A stretch of 11,742 bases of DNA, taken from contig CALMSE010000158.1 in NCBI GenBank assembly GCA_937872275.1, positions 1-11,742 of the forward strand. The letters run 5' to 3'. Below are positions 1 to 7,470 of the stretch, in pieces. Origin of the DNA: an uncultured Leucobacter sp. Its GTDB lineage: Bacteria > Actinomycetota > Actinomycetes > Actinomycetales > Microbacteriaceae. The translations under genes and the position numbers were made by a program. The notes below the pieces were generated by a model. It saw only the letters and a program-made list of their open reading frames with translations, made no database searches and was not told where the DNA came from. Positions within the stretch are counted from its first letter, which is position 1; the number at the start of each line of letters is the position of its first letter.

Positions 1-444
1 CTCGCGGCGGGCTTCGCGGGCTTCCTGCCCTGGAACCTCACGAGGCCCGGCGCGTTCCTCGGCGACGTCGGCAGCTATCTGCTCGGGGGCGCGACGGCGA
101 TCACGAGCTTCGCGGCCCTGATGGCGGGCGTGCCGATCCTCGCGACGATCGGCCCCATGATCATCTACTTCGGCGACGTGGGGGTCACGCTCGCGAAGCG
201 GGTGCGCGCCGGGAAGAAGTGGGACGAGCCGCACAAGGAGCACGTCTACCAGCGGCTGCAGCAGGCGGGCCTCTCGCACGGGGCCGCCTCGGGCGTCGCC
301 GCGGCGTTCACCGCCGCGGCCTCGATTCTCGGCCTCGTCTCCTTCGTCGTCGCGCCGGCATGGTGGATCGCGCTGACGGCCGCGGGCGTCGCGCTCGTCG
401 CGCTCTACACCCTGCTGCCCCGACTGCTCGGTCGTTCGCGCTGA
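1..444 (+). CDS. MraY/WecA-like polyprenyl-phosphate sugar-1-phosphate transferase, C-terminal part (5' end outside window)
   Basis: Frame 1 is open from the first base to a TGA at 442-444, giving 147 residues of a membrane protein. Visible family marks are FLGDVGSYLLGG (residues 19-30, matching the FxGDxGS loop of MraY/WecA enzymes), a membrane segment near 41-57, then a cytosolic loop with PHKEHVYQRL (77-86) and GLSH (90-93). That loop matches the HxxHxYQRL...SH pattern of WecA/WbpL-type transferases. Two more hydrophobic segments follow at about 96-117 and 121-140. Family members move a UDP-linked amino sugar phosphate onto undecaprenyl phosphate in the inner face of the membrane, starting glycan or teichoic-type polymers. 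The catalytic aspartates of the N-terminal half are out of view, so substrate and activity cannot be judged. The valine in GDVGS, where many relatives have S or T, is a small variation. It is not obviously linked in function to the ribosomal genes downstream. Confidence 0.82.
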   Translation, partial: LAAGFAGFLPWNLTRPGAFLGDVGSYLLGGATAITSFAALMAGVPILATIGPMIIYFGDVGVTLAKRVRAGKKWDEPHKEHVYQRLQQAGLSHGAASGVAAAFTAAASILGLVSFVVAPAWWIALTAAGVALVALYTLLPRLLGRSR

Positions 445-451
445 GGCGCGA
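436..451 (+). other. Short hairpin over the stop codon of the upstream gene
   Basis: TCGCGC (436-441) pairs perfectly with GCGCGA (446-451), leaving a TGAG loop that contains the TGA stop. It has no T-run, so it is not a standard intrinsic terminator. It could protect the 3' end or be a chance feature of GC-rich DNA. Confidence 0.35.
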
Positions 452-461
452 CACGCCCGGC

Positions 462-491
462 TTGCATATATCGCCCCGGGTGTGTCAGACT
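462..491 (+). promoter_or_regulatory. Candidate distal promoter P1 for the rpsJ operon
   Basis: A -35-like TTGCAT (462-467) lies 18 bases before CAGACT (486-491). The CAGACT is preceded by TG plus one base (483-485), giving an extended -10. The box fits the loose actinobacterial xAnnnT pattern. Transcription would start near 498 and give a leader of about 285 bases. The call is from sequence only. The region is locally less GC-rich than the flanking genes, as expected for a promoter. Confidence 0.45.
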
Positions 492-506
492 AGACAGGTT
501 CAGTAC

Positions 507-524
507 TTCCCGCCTGCGCGGGAA
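507..524 (+). other. Leader hairpin I
   Basis: TTCCCGC (507-513) and GCGGGAA (518-524) form a perfect 7-bp stem with a CTGC tetraloop. It lies within about ten bases of the predicted P1 start. It could stabilise the transcript 5' end or form part of a structured leader. Confidence 0.5.
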
Positions 525-550
525 TCACTGCCAGGCTGTGCATAGTCACC

Positions 551-569
551 CGGAACGCGATGCGATCCG
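551..569 (+). other. Leader hairpin II
   Basis: CGGA-A-CGC (551-558) pairs with GCG-A-TCCG (562-569) around a GAT loop. This makes seven base pairs interrupted by a single A/A mismatch. It is the second compact hairpin in the P1 leader, between hairpin I and the terminator-like stem at 616-640. Confidence 0.4.
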
Positions 570-615
570 CCATCCGACTAGGCCGCGGGCAGCGAACGCC
601 AGCTCGCACGACCGT

Positions 616-645
616 CTCGGCCGGGCCTCGCCCGGTCGAGTTTCT
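616..645 (+). terminator. Terminator-like hairpin between P1 and P2
   Basis: Bases 616-626 pair with 630-640 as an 11-bp stem (ten Watson-Crick pairs and one G-T) around a three-base CTC loop. TTTCT follows at 641-645. The stem is very strong but the T-tract is short, as is common in high-GC bacteria. It could end transcripts of the upstream transferase gene, or act as an attenuator for transcripts starting at P1. The second promoter starts only 10 bases later, so transcripts from P2 would not be affected. Confidence 0.5.
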
Positions 646-654
646 GTGCGGGCA

Positions 655-682
655 TTGACAGGTGAACAGCGATTGTCATTCT
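655..682 (+). promoter_or_regulatory. Candidate proximal promoter P2 for the rpsJ operon
   Basis: A perfect consensus -35, TTGACA (655-660), is followed after 16 bases by CATTCT (677-682), which is preceded by TG plus one base (674-676), an extended -10. The predicted start is near 689, giving a 5' untranslated region of about 95 bases. A consensus -35 box is uncommon in GC-rich DNA and suits a highly expressed ribosomal operon. This is the best promoter candidate in the window. Confidence 0.62.
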
Positions 683-687
683 CCGTG

Positions 688-729
688 AATGCCAGGGCGC
701 TGATACGCAAGACGTCCAATGCCGGGCGC
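688..729 (+). repeat. Imperfect direct repeat at the P2 start region
   Basis: AATGCCAGGGCGC (688-700) and AATGCCGGGCGC (718-729) are the same motif with one inserted base, spaced 30 bases apart. The first copy overlaps the predicted P2 start and the second runs into the GNRA-capped hairpin at 728-750. The function is unknown, and it may be chance. Confidence 0.35.
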
Positions 730-750
730 ATCCTCGCGTGAGCGGGATGC
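728..750 (+). promoter_or_regulatory. GNRA-capped hairpin in the rpsJ leader
   Basis: GCATCC (728-733) pairs with GGATGC (745-750). After one bulged T (734) the stem continues with CGC/GCG (735-737 with 742-744) and closes on a GTGA loop, a GNRA-type tetraloop in RNA. Nine base pairs, a bulge and a stable tetraloop just 17 bases before the rpsJ SD look like a protein-binding or translation-control element. E. coli L4 controls its S10 operon through leader RNA; whether that applies here is inference. Confidence 0.5.
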
Positions 751-783
751 AAAGGTACGACGCAACCAGAAAGAGAGAGTCAT

Positions 784-1092
784 ATGGCGGCCCAAAAGAT
801 CCGCATTCGACTGAAGTCGTACGACCACGAGGTCATCGACACCTCCGCGCGCAAGATCGTCGATACCGTGACGCGCGCCGGTGCGACCGTGATCGGCCCC
901 GTGCCGCTCCCCACGGAGAAGAACGTGATCGCTGTGATCCGCTCGCCGCACAAGTACAAGGACAGCCGCGAGCACTTCGAGAAGCGCACCCACAAGCGCC
1001 TCATCGACATCGTGGATCCCACCCCCAAGGCCGTCGACTCGCTCATGCGCCTCGACCTGCCGGCCGACGTCAACATCGAGATCAAGCTGTAA
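784..1092 (+). CDS. rpsJ: 30S ribosomal protein S10
   Basis: The 102-residue product has the normal length and sequence of bacterial S10, a head protein of the 30S subunit that also acts as NusE in antitermination complexes. It begins [19 protein letters not shown] and contains the typical [10 protein letters not shown] (residues 38-47), [16 protein letters not shown] and the C-terminal DVNIEIKL. The ATG is preceded by a purine-rich AGAAAGAGAG (768-777), a serviceable rather than perfect SD. It is the first gene of the S10 block and follows a 339-base leader region with two candidate promoters. Nothing in the protein is unusual. Confidence 0.98.
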   Translation: MAAQKIRIRLKSYDHEVIDTSARKIVDTVTRAGATVIGPVPLPTEKNVIAVIRSPHKYKDSREHFEKRTHKRLIDIVDPTPKAVDSLMRLDLPADVNIEIKL

Positions 1093-1103
1093 GGGGTCTC
1101 GAG

Positions 1104-1760
1104 ATGTCGAACGCAGAACGCAACGTCAAGGGCCTGCTGGGCACGAAGCTCGGCATGACCCAGGTCTGGGACGAGAACGGCAAGGTCGTTCCCGTCACCG
1201 TCATCGAGGTGGCCCCCAACGTGGTCACCCAGATCCGCACCCCCGAGGTCGACGGCTACAGCGCCGTGCAGATCGCGGCGGGCGCCATCGATCCCCGCAA
1301 GGTGAACCAGCCCACGGCCGGTCACTTCGCGAAGGCCGGCGTCACCCCCCGCCGCCACCTCACCGAGGTGCGCACGGCCGACGCCGCCGAGTACGAGCTG
1401 GGCCAGGAGCTCACCGTCGAGGGCGTGTTCGAGGCCGGTCAGAAGATCGACGTCGTCGGCACCTCGAAGGGCAAGGGCTTCGCCGGCGCCATGAAGCGCC
1501 ACAACTTCAAGGGCGTCTCCGCCTCGCACGGCGCGCACCGCAACCACCGCAAGCCGGGCTCGATCGGCGGCGCCGCGACCCCGGGCCGCGTGTTCAAGGG
1601 CCAGCGCATGCCGGGCCGCATGGGCAACGACCGCGTGACCGTGCAGAACCTCATCGTTCAGGCCGTCGACGCCGAGAAGGGCCTGCTGCTCGTCAAGGGC
1701 GCGGTTCCCGGCGGCCGCGGTCGTCTCGTTTTCGTCCGCAACGCTGTGAAGGGGGCGTAG
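1104..1760 (+). CDS. rplC: 50S ribosomal protein L3
   Basis: The 218-residue protein is a 23S rRNA-binding assembly initiator whose long loop reaches the peptidyl-transferase centre. The opening [13 protein letters not shown] (residues 10-22) and the motif [13 protein letters not shown] (123-135), followed by HRKPGSIGG (148-156), are diagnostic. The frame stays open upstream to 738, but ATG 1104 is chosen because it starts the family N-terminus and has AAGGGG (1091-1096) six to seven bases before it, overlapping the rpsJ stop. Where E. coli L3 has the glutamine methylated by PrmB (TQDATHG), this protein reads GVSASHG. The methylation target is therefore absent, and PrmB modification is not expected. 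Confidence 0.97.
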   Translation: MSNAERNVKGLLGTKLGMTQVWDENGKVVPVTVIEVAPNVVTQIRTPEVDGYSAVQIAAGAIDPRKVNQPTAGHFAKAGVTPRRHLTEVRTADAAEYELGQELTVEGVFEAGQKIDVVGTSKGKGFAGAMKRHNFKGVSASHGAHRNHRKPGSIGGAATPGRVFKGQRMPGRMGNDRVTVQNLIVQAVDAEKGLLLVKGAVPGGRGRLVFVRNAVKGA

Positions 1761-1763
1761 TTC

Positions 1764-2429
1764 ATGGCTACCGCAACCAAGGTCGAGGTCGTCGACGCCA
1801 AGGGGAAGAAGGCCGGCTCGGTCGAGCTGCCCGAGGATCTCTTCGGCGCCGAGACCAATGTCCCGCTGATCCACCAGGTCGTGACCGCCCAGCTCGCCGC
1901 TGCGCGTCAGGGCACCCACAAGACCAAGAACCGCGGCGAGGTCAGCGGCTCGGGCGCCAAGCCCTTCAAGCAGAAGGGCACCGGCCGCGCCCGCCAGGGC
2001 TCGGTCCGCATGCCGCAGCACCGCGGCGGCGGCGTCGTCCACGGCCCGGTGCCGCGCGACTACTCGCAGCGCACCCCCAAGAAGATGATCGCGGCGGCGC
2101 TTCGCGGCCTGCTCTCGGATCGCGCCCGCGGCGGCCGCCTGCACGTGGTCGAGGGCTTCGGCATCGACGACAAGCCCAGCACCAAGACCGCTCGCGAGTT
2201 CCTCGCCTCGGTCGCGCCTGGCAAGCGCGTGCTCGTGGTCGTGGACCGCGGCGACGAGCTGACCACGCTCAGCGTGCGCAACCTGCAGAACGTGCACGTG
2301 CTGTTCCAGGATCAGCTCAACGCCTACGACGTGGTCGTCAGCGACGACCTGGTCTTCACCAAGGCCGCGTTCGAGGCCTTCGTGGCCGATCGCACCGCCA
2401 CCGACACCGCGAAGGAGGACGCGAAGTGA
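1764..2429 (+). CDS. rplD: 50S ribosomal protein L4
   Basis: The 221-residue protein binds 23S rRNA, and its extended loop lines the peptide exit tunnel. The loop is intact: [12 protein letters not shown] (residues 69-80) followed by RMPQHRGGG (82-90), with no change at the positions where macrolide-resistance mutations are known in other bacteria. An SD AAGGGGG (1749-1755) lies within the end of rplC, and only three bases separate the genes. In E. coli this protein represses its own S10 operon by binding the leader RNA, which makes it the first candidate ligand for the structured rpsJ leader here (inference). The C-terminus is acidic and lysine-rich and overlaps the rplW start. Confidence 0.97.
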   Translation: MATATKVEVVDAKGKKAGSVELPEDLFGAETNVPLIHQVVTAQLAAARQGTHKTKNRGEVSGSGAKPFKQKGTGRARQGSVRMPQHRGGGVVHGPVPRDYSQRTPKKMIAAALRGLLSDRARGGRLHVVEGFGIDDKPSTKTAREFLASVAPGKRVLVVVDRGDELTTLSVRNLQNVHVLFQDQLNAYDVVVSDDLVFTKAAFEAFVADRTATDTAKEDAK

Positions 2430-2725
2430 GCCTGAACAAGTCCCACCACGACGTCATCATCCGCCCGATCGTCTCGGAGAAGAGCTACGGCCTCATCGAC
2501 GCGAACGGCCAGTACACCTTCGAGGTGCAGCCGACCGCGAACAAGACCGAGATCAAGCTCGCCATCGAGCAGGTCTTCGGCGTGAAGGTCGACAAGATCA
2601 ACACCCTGAACCGCAAGGGCAAGACCCGCCGCACGAAGTTCGGCCTCGGCAAGCGCAAGGACACCAAGCGCGCCATCGTCACGCTGAAGTCGGGCTCCAT
2701 CGACATCTTCACGGCTGCGCTGTAG
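2426..2725 (+). CDS. rplW: 50S ribosomal protein L23
   Basis: The 99-residue L23 sits at the exit of the peptide tunnel and forms the docking site for trigger factor, SRP and SecY. Family features are [11 protein letters not shown] near the N-terminus, YTFEV (residues 30-34) and the basic loop [18 protein letters not shown] (62-79). The start is GTG inside a GTGA overlap with the rplD stop. A strong SD, GAAGGAGG (2411-2418), confirms that start and indicates translational coupling. Length is normal. Confidence 0.97.
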   Translation: MSLNKSHHDVIIRPIVSEKSYGLIDANGQYTFEVQPTANKTEIKLAIEQVFGVKVDKINTLNRKGKTRRTKFGLGKRKDTKRAIVTLKSGSIDIFTAAL

Positions 2726-2747
2726 AAGGGGCGAAGAGGAACACACC

Positions 2748-3584
<837 letters not shown>

Positions 3585-3605
3585 TAGGCGGGTAAGGAGA
3601 AGAAG

Positions 3606-3887
3606 ATGCCTCGCAGTCTGAAGAAGGGCCCCTTCGTCGACAATCACCTGCTGAACAAGGTGGTTGCCCAGAACGAAGCCGGCACCAACAACGTGATCAA
3701 GACCTGGTCGCGCCGCTCGATGATCATCCCCGCCATGCTGGGACACACCATCGCGGTGCACGACGGTCGCAAGCACATCCCGGTGTTCGTCACCGAGACC
3801 ATGGTCGGTCACAAGCTGGGGGAGTTCGCGCCCACGCGCACCTTCCGCGGCCACGTGAAGGACGACAAGAAGGGCCGTCGCCGCTGA
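3606..3887 (+). CDS. rpsS: 30S ribosomal protein S19
   Basis: The 93-residue S19 is a head protein of the 30S subunit that works with S13 near the A-site tRNA. It begins [12 protein letters not shown] and contains [12 protein letters not shown] (residues 31-42) and the signature [24 protein letters not shown] (3594-3599) lies six bases before the ATG. Size and ending (KKGRRR) are normal. Confidence 0.98.
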   Translation: MPRSLKKGPFVDNHLLNKVVAQNEAGTNNVIKTWSRRSMIIPAMLGHTIAVHDGRKHIPVFVTETMVGHKLGEFAPTRTFRGHVKDDKKGRRR

Positions 3888-3913
3888 CGCGGGGACGTGA
3901 AGGAGGAAGAGAA

Positions 3914-4294
3914 ATGGTGGAGTCGATCGCCCGCGTGCGTCATATCCGCATCACCCCCCAGAAGGCCCGTCGTGTCGTCGATCTGATCCGCGGCAAGAAC
4001 GCGCAGGAGGCCCTGGCCATCCTGAAGTTCGCCCCGCAGGCCGCCTCGGAGGCGATCTACAAGCTCGTCGCCGCCGGCATCGCCAATGCGCGCGTCAAGG
4101 CCGACAACGAGAACCTGCGCCTCAACGAGGACGAGCTCGTGATCGCCCGCGCCTACGTCGACGAGGGCACGACGCTCAAGCGTTTCCGCCCCCGCGCCCA
4201 GGGTCGCGCATTCCGCATCAACAAGCGCACGAGCCACATCACGGTCGTTCTGCAGACCGCCGATGAGTTCGCGGCCGCGAAGAAGGGAGCCTAA
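3914..4294 (+). CDS. rplV: 50S ribosomal protein L22
   Basis: The 126-residue L22 contacts all 23S rRNA domains, and its beta-hairpin lines the exit tunnel next to that of L4. The hairpin [20 protein letters not shown] (residues 83-102) is complete, without the deletion that gives macrolide resistance in E. coli. The C-terminal [10 protein letters not shown] is typical. SD AAGGAGG (3900-3906) is seven bases upstream of the ATG. The final stretch ([12 protein letters not shown]) is slightly extended. Confidence 0.97.
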   Translation: MVESIARVRHIRITPQKARRVVDLIRGKNAQEALAILKFAPQAASEAIYKLVAAGIANARVKADNENLRLNEDELVIARAYVDEGTTLKRFRPRAQGRAFRINKRTSHITVVLQTADEFAAAKKGA

Positions 4295-4298
4295 CGGT

Positions 4299-5060
4299 AT
4301 GGGCCAGAAGATTCATCCCTACGGCTTCCGCCTCGGGATCACCACCGACCACGTGTCGCGCTGGTTCTCGGATTCCACGAAGAAGGGTCAGCGCTACGCC
4401 GACTATCTCGCCGAGGACATCAAGATCCGCAAGCTGCTGAGCGACTCGCTCGACCGCGCGGGCGTCTCGCGCATCGAGATCGAGCGCACCCGTGACCGCG
4501 TGCGCGTCGACATCCACTCGGCCCGCCCGGGCATCGTGATCGGCCGCCGCGGCGCAGAGGCCGAGCGCATCCGCGCCGACCTCGAGAAGCTCACCGGCAA
4601 GCAGATCCAGCTGAACATCCTCGAGGTGAAGAACCCCGAGGCCGACGCTCAGCTCGTCGCCCAGGGCATCGCCGAGCAGCTCGCCGCCCGCGTGGCCTTC
4701 CGCCGCGCGATGCGCAAGGGCCTGCAGGGCGCTCAGCGCGCCGGCGCCAAGGGCGTCCGCATCCAGGTCTCCGGCCGTCTCGGCGGCGCCGAGATGAGCC
4801 GTTCCGAGTTCTACCGCGAGGGTCGCGTGCCGCTGCACACGCTCCGCGCGAACATCGACTACGGCTTCTACGAGGCGAAGACCACCTTCGGCCGCATCGG
4901 CGTGAAGGTCTGGATCTACAAGGGCGACCTCACCAACAAGGAACTCGCCCGCGAGCAGGCGGCTCAGAAGCCGTCGCGCGATCGCGGTGGCGACCGCCGC
5001 CGTGCGCCCCGTGGCGCTCAGGCCGAGGCTGCGCCCGCCGCAGCAGGAGCGGAGAAGTAA
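4299..5060 (+). CDS. rpsC: 30S ribosomal protein S3
   Basis: The 253-residue S3 lies at the mRNA entry channel of the 30S subunit. It begins [14 protein letters not shown] and has a KH domain with the GRRG loop at 82-85, followed by the C-terminal domain including [26 protein letters not shown]-type sequence. The frame is open from 4263, but ATG 4299 starts the family N-terminus and has AAGGGAG (4283-4289) before it. Upstream start codons would overlap rplV. A low-complexity tail of about 35 residues (219-253) is first arginine-rich and then alanine/glutamate-rich; it is longer than in E. coli and probably disordered. Confidence 0.97.
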   Translation: MGQKIHPYGFRLGITTDHVSRWFSDSTKKGQRYADYLAEDIKIRKLLSDSLDRAGVSRIEIERTRDRVRVDIHSARPGIVIGRRGAEAERIRADLEKLTGKQIQLNILEVKNPEADAQLVAQGIAEQLAARVAFRRAMRKGLQGAQRAGAKGVRIQVSGRLGGAEMSRSEFYREGRVPLHTLRANIDYGFYEAKTTFGRIGVKVWIYKGDLTNKELAREQAAQKPSRDRGGDRRRAPRGAQAEAAPAAAGAEK

Positions 5061-5063
5061 GTC

Positions 5064-5483
5064 ATGCTGATTCCCCGTCGAGTCAAGTACCGCAAGCAGC
5101 ACCACCCCGGTCGCAGCGGTCAGTCCAAGGGCGGCAACAAGGTCACCTTCGGCGAGTTCGGCATCCAGGCCCTCTCGCCCGCGTATGTGACCAACCGCCA
5201 GATCGAGTCCGCTCGTATCGCCATGACGCGCCACATCAAGCGCGGCGGCAAGGTGTGGATCAACATCTACCCCGACCGCCCGCTCACCAAGAAGCCCGCC
5301 GAGACCCGCATGGGCTCGGGCAAGGGCTCGCCGGAGTGGTGGGTCGCCAACGTCAAGCCGGGCCGCGTGCTGTTCGAGGTGGCCGGCGTCGATGAGCAGC
5401 TCGCCCGCGAGGCGCTCACCCGCGCCATCCACAAGCTGCCGCTGAAGGCCCGCATTATCAAGCGTGAGGAGGGTGACGCGTAA
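5064..5483 (+). CDS. rplP: 50S ribosomal protein L16
   Basis: The 139-residue L16 helps position A-site tRNA and is a late-assembling 50S protein. It begins [14 protein letters not shown] and has the segment [14 protein letters not shown] (residues 75-88). R82 is in the position hydroxylated by RoxA-type enzymes in some bacteria; whether it is modified here is unknown. It starts three bases after the rpsC stop, with GGAGAAG (5051-5057) as SD. Its TAA overlaps the rpmC ATG by one base. Confidence 0.97.
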   Translation: MLIPRRVKYRKQHHPGRSGQSKGGNKVTFGEFGIQALSPAYVTNRQIESARIAMTRHIKRGGKVWINIYPDRPLTKKPAETRMGSGKGSPEWWVANVKPGRVLFEVAGVDEQLAREALTRAIHKLPLKARIIKREEGDA

Positions 5484-5806
5484 TGGCGATCGGAAGCAAG
5501 GATCTGGCCATCACCGAGCTCGATACCTTCGAGGACGAGCGGCTGGCCGAGGAGCTCAAGAAGGCCAAGGCCGAGCTGTTCAACCTGCGGTTCCAGTCGG
5601 CCACCGGCCAGCTGGAGAGCCACGGCCGCGTGCGTCAGGTGAAGCGCGACATCGCGCGCATCTACACGGTGCTGCGCGAGCGCGAGCTCGGCATTCGGGC
5701 CACGCCCGTCGCGGCCGAGCCGAAGGCGAAGAAGTCCGCCGCGAAGAAGAGCACCGAGAACGAGCAGGCGGAGGCCGCCGCCGAGACCGAGACGAAGGAG
5801 GCCTGA
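5483..5806 (+). CDS. rpmC: 50S ribosomal protein L29 with long C-terminal extension
   Basis: Residues 13-71 form the normal two-helix L29 core, with [20 protein letters not shown] (23-42) and [20 protein letters not shown] (49-68). L29 sits by the tunnel exit next to L23. Most L29 proteins are about 60-75 residues. This one continues with a 36-residue Ala/Lys/Glu-rich tail (72-107) that looks disordered and could protrude from the exit region. The start shares one base with the rplP stop (TAATG), and AGGAGGG (5467-5473) is the SD. The tail keeps the same codon bias as the core and ends just before rpsQ, so it is not an obvious frameshift product. Confidence 0.95.
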   Translation: MAIGSKDLAITELDTFEDERLAEELKKAKAELFNLRFQSATGQLESHGRVRQVKRDIARIYTVLRERELGIRATPVAAEPKAKKSAAKKSTENEQAEAAAETETKEA

Positions 5807-5808
5807 CC

Positions 5809-6081
5809 ATGGCTGAGGTCGAAACCGAGCAGCGCGGCTACCGCAAGGCCCGTCGCGGCTACGTCGTCAGCGACAAGATGGACAAGACCATCGTCGTCGA
5901 GGTCGAGGACCGCGTGAAGCACCCCCTGTACGGCAAGGTCATGCGCCGCTCCTCGAAGGTGAAGGCTCACGACGAGCAGAACACCGCCGGCATCGGCGAT
6001 CTCGTGCTCATCCACGAGACCCGCCCGCTGAGCGCCACCAAGCGCTGGCGCCTGGTCGAGATCCTCGAGAAGGCGAAGTAA
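5809..6081 (+). CDS. rpsQ: 30S ribosomal protein S17
   Basis: The 90-residue S17 is a primary 16S rRNA-binding protein of OB-fold type. Typical segments are [20 protein letters not shown] (residues 13-32), [13 protein letters not shown] (38-50) and the conserved [20 protein letters not shown]. The frame is open far upstream (from 5464), but ATG 5809 gives the family length and has a perfect AAGGAGG SD (5795-5801) in the end of rpmC. It is the last gene of the S10 block; its stop codon lies in a hairpin at 6078-6095. Confidence 0.97.
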   Translation: MAEVETEQRGYRKARRGYVVSDKMDKTIVVEVEDRVKHPLYGKVMRRSSKVKAHDEQNTAGIGDLVLIHETRPLSATKRWRLVEILEKAK

Positions 6082-6095
6082 GCCCTCCGGCTTAC
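6078..6095 (+). other. Hairpin at the S10/spc boundary
   Basis: GTAAGCC (6078-6084) and GGCTTAC (6089-6095) form a perfect 7-bp stem with a CTCC loop. It contains the rpsQ stop codon and ends seven bases before the rplN SD. There is no T-run. The S10 and spc operons separate at this junction in E. coli, so the stem may be a processing site or translational divider, but this is inference. Confidence 0.5.
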
Positions 6096-6113
6096 GAGGT
6101 TAAGGAGTAACAA

Positions 6114-6482
6114 GTGATTCAGCAGGAATCGCGACTCAAGGTGGCCGACAACACCGGCGCCAAGGAGTTGCTCACGATTCGCGTGCTCGGGGGGTCGAAG
6201 CGCCGCTATGCGGGGCTCGGCGACACCATCGTCGCAACCGTCAAGGATGCGATCCCCGGCGGCAACGTGAAGAAGGGCGACGTGGTCAAGGCCGTCGTCG
6301 TCCGCACCCGCAAGTCGACGCGTCGCGCCGACGGCTCGTACATCGCATTCGACGAGAACGCGGCCGTCATCCTGAAGGCCGACGGGGAGCCCCGCGGCAC
6401 CCGCATCTTCGGGCCGGTCGGTCGCGAGCTCCGCGACAAGAAGTTCATGAAGATCGTTTCGCTCGCACCGGAGGTGATCTAG
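6114..6482 (+). CDS. rplN: 50S ribosomal protein L14
   Basis: The 122-residue L14 lies at the subunit interface, where it contacts 16S rRNA and is the docking site of the silencing factor RsfS. It begins [18 protein letters not shown] and carries [23 protein letters not shown]-type signature sequence in mid-protein and [22 protein letters not shown] at the end. The start is GTG, set by AAGGAG (6102-6107) six bases upstream. It is the first gene of the spc block, after a 32-base gap that holds the rpsQ-stop hairpin. Confidence 0.97.
   Translation: MIQQESRLKVADNTGAKELLTIRVLGGSKRRYAGLGDTIVATVKDAIPGGNVKKGDVVKAVVVRTRKSTRRADGSYIAFDENAAVILKADGEPRGTRIFGPVGRELRDKKFMKIVSLAPEVI
6470..6480 (+). promoter_or_regulatory. 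Extended Shine-Dalgarno for rplX
   Basis: GGAGGTGATC within the last codons of rplN matches the complement of the conserved 16S rRNA 3' end over ten bases. It ends about seven bases before the rplX ATG. This is the longest anti-SD match I saw in the window. Confidence 0.7.
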
Positions 6483-6486
6483 TCCT

Positions 6487-6849
6487 ATGGGCGCCAAGAT
6501 CAAGAAGGGTGACCTCGTCGAGGTCATCTCCGGCCCCTCGCAGGAGCGGGGCGGCTACAAGGGCAAGCAGGGTCACGTCATCGCCGTCCTCCGGGAGAGC
6601 GACCGCGTGATCGTCGAGGGTGTCAACTACGTCACCAAGCACGTGCGCCAGGGTCAGTCGGACCGCGGCACCAAGCAGGGCGGCATCGAGACGATGGAAG
6701 CCCCGATCCACGTGTCCAACGTCGCGCTCGTCGACCCCGAGACGAAGAAGCCGACCCGCGTCGGCTTCCGCGTCGAGGAGGTCGAGAAGGACGGCAAGAA
6801 GAAGACCGTCCGCGTGCGCTACGCCAAGAAGTCCGGAAAGGATCTCTGA
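6487..6849 (+). CDS. rplX: 50S ribosomal protein L24
   Basis: The 120-residue L24 is an assembly initiator that binds the 5' domain of 23S rRNA near the tunnel exit. The N-terminal KOW motif is clear: [20 protein letters not shown] then GKQGHVIAV (residues 26-34). The later [20 protein letters not shown] (75-94) is also diagnostic. At 120 residues it is somewhat longer than E. coli L24 (104), with a lysine-rich C-terminus. It starts four bases after rplN and shares a base with rplE (TGATG), implying coupled translation. Confidence 0.97.
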   Translation: MGAKIKKGDLVEVISGPSQERGGYKGKQGHVIAVLRESDRVIVEGVNYVTKHVRQGQSDRGTKQGGIETMEAPIHVSNVALVDPETKKPTRVGFRVEEVEKDGKKKTVRVRYAKKSGKDL

Positions 6850-7427
6850 TGACCGAGACCGCTACTGCGGCGCCTGGCAAAATCCAGCCGCGCCTGAAGC
6901 AGAAGTACCGCGCCGAGATCGTCCCCGCGCTGCGCGAGGAGTTCGGCTTCGCCAACATCATGCAGGTGCCCGGCCTCGTCAAGGTCGTGGTCAACACCGG
7001 TGTGGGCGATGCCGCTCGCGACAGCAAGGTGATCGAGGGCGCGATCGCCGACCTCACTCTGATCACGGGCCAGAAGCCCATGGTCACGAAGGCCCGCAAG
7101 TCGATCGCGCAGTTCAAGCTGCGCGAGGGGCAGGCCATCGGCGCGCACGTCACGCTGCGCGGCGACCGCGCCTGGGAGTTCCTCGACCGTCTCATCTCGC
7201 TCGCGCTGCCGCGCATCCGCGACTTCCGGGGCCTCTCGCCCAAGCAGTTCGACGGCAACGGCAACTACACCTTCGGTCTGACCGAGCAGAGCGTGTTCCA
7301 CGAGATCGATCAGGATAAGATCGACCGGGTGCGCGGTTTCGACATCACGATCGTGACCACCGCCAAGACCGACGACGAGGGTCGCGCGCTGCTCAAGGCG
7401 CTCGGCTTCCCGTTCAAGTCCGAATAA
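6849..7427 (+). CDS. rplE: 50S ribosomal protein L5
   Basis: The 192-residue L5 binds 5S rRNA and forms a bridge to the 30S head. Family landmarks are [20 protein letters not shown] (residues 36-55), [24 protein letters not shown] and the C-terminal [20 protein letters not shown]. The ATG overlaps the rplX stop by one base. GGAAAGGAT just upstream provides the SD. In many bacteria rpsN (S14) follows this gene, but here a 108-base non-coding gap follows instead. Confidence 0.97.
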   Translation: MTETATAAPGKIQPRLKQKYRAEIVPALREEFGFANIMQVPGLVKVVVNTGVGDAARDSKVIEGAIADLTLITGQKPMVTKARKSIAQFKLREGQAIGAHVTLRGDRAWEFLDRLISLALPRIRDFRGLSPKQFDGNGNYTFGLTEQSVFHEIDQDKIDRVRGFDITIVTTAKTDDEGRALLKALGFPFKSE

Positions 7428-7441
7428 CCGAACAGTCCAAG

Positions 7442-7470
7442 CGGATCGGCGCCCACGGGCGCCGGTTCCG
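7442..7470 (+). other. Strong hairpin in the rplE-rpsH gap
   Basis: CGGCGCCC (7447-7454) pairs with GGGCGCCG (7457-7464). Outside a small internal loop, CGGA (7442-7445) pairs with TCCG (7467-7470). The structure begins 15 bases after the rplE stop and is followed by GC-rich sequence without a T-run, so it is more likely an RNA-processing or stability element, or an inefficient terminator, than a strong terminator. It occupies the place where rpsN is often found. Confidence 0.55.

Noticed and set aside
538-741. 67-codon frame in the rpsJ leader, possible leader peptide
   Set aside because: There is no SD before the GTG, it runs across the terminator-like hairpin and promoter P2, and the composition is not protein-like.
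738-1103. N-terminal extension of L3 upstream of ATG 1104
   Set aside because: It overlaps the whole of rpsJ in another frame; the family N-terminus and the SD both fit 1104.
780-2297. 505-codon open frame on the minus strand opposite rpsJ-rplC-rplD
   Set aside because: It lies fully antisense to conserved ribosomal genes, has the composition expected from the complement of GC-rich codons (Ala, Arg, Asp, His, Leu, Val), and resembles no protein family I know.
4263-4298. Upstream start for S3
   Set aside because: It would overlap the end of rplV and add twelve residues not found in S3. [10 protein letters not shown] at 4299 is the standard start.
5464-5808. Long N-terminal extension of S17 read through rpmC
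   Set aside because: It is out-of-frame reading of rpmC. ATG 5809 has its own perfect SD and gives the normal S17 length.
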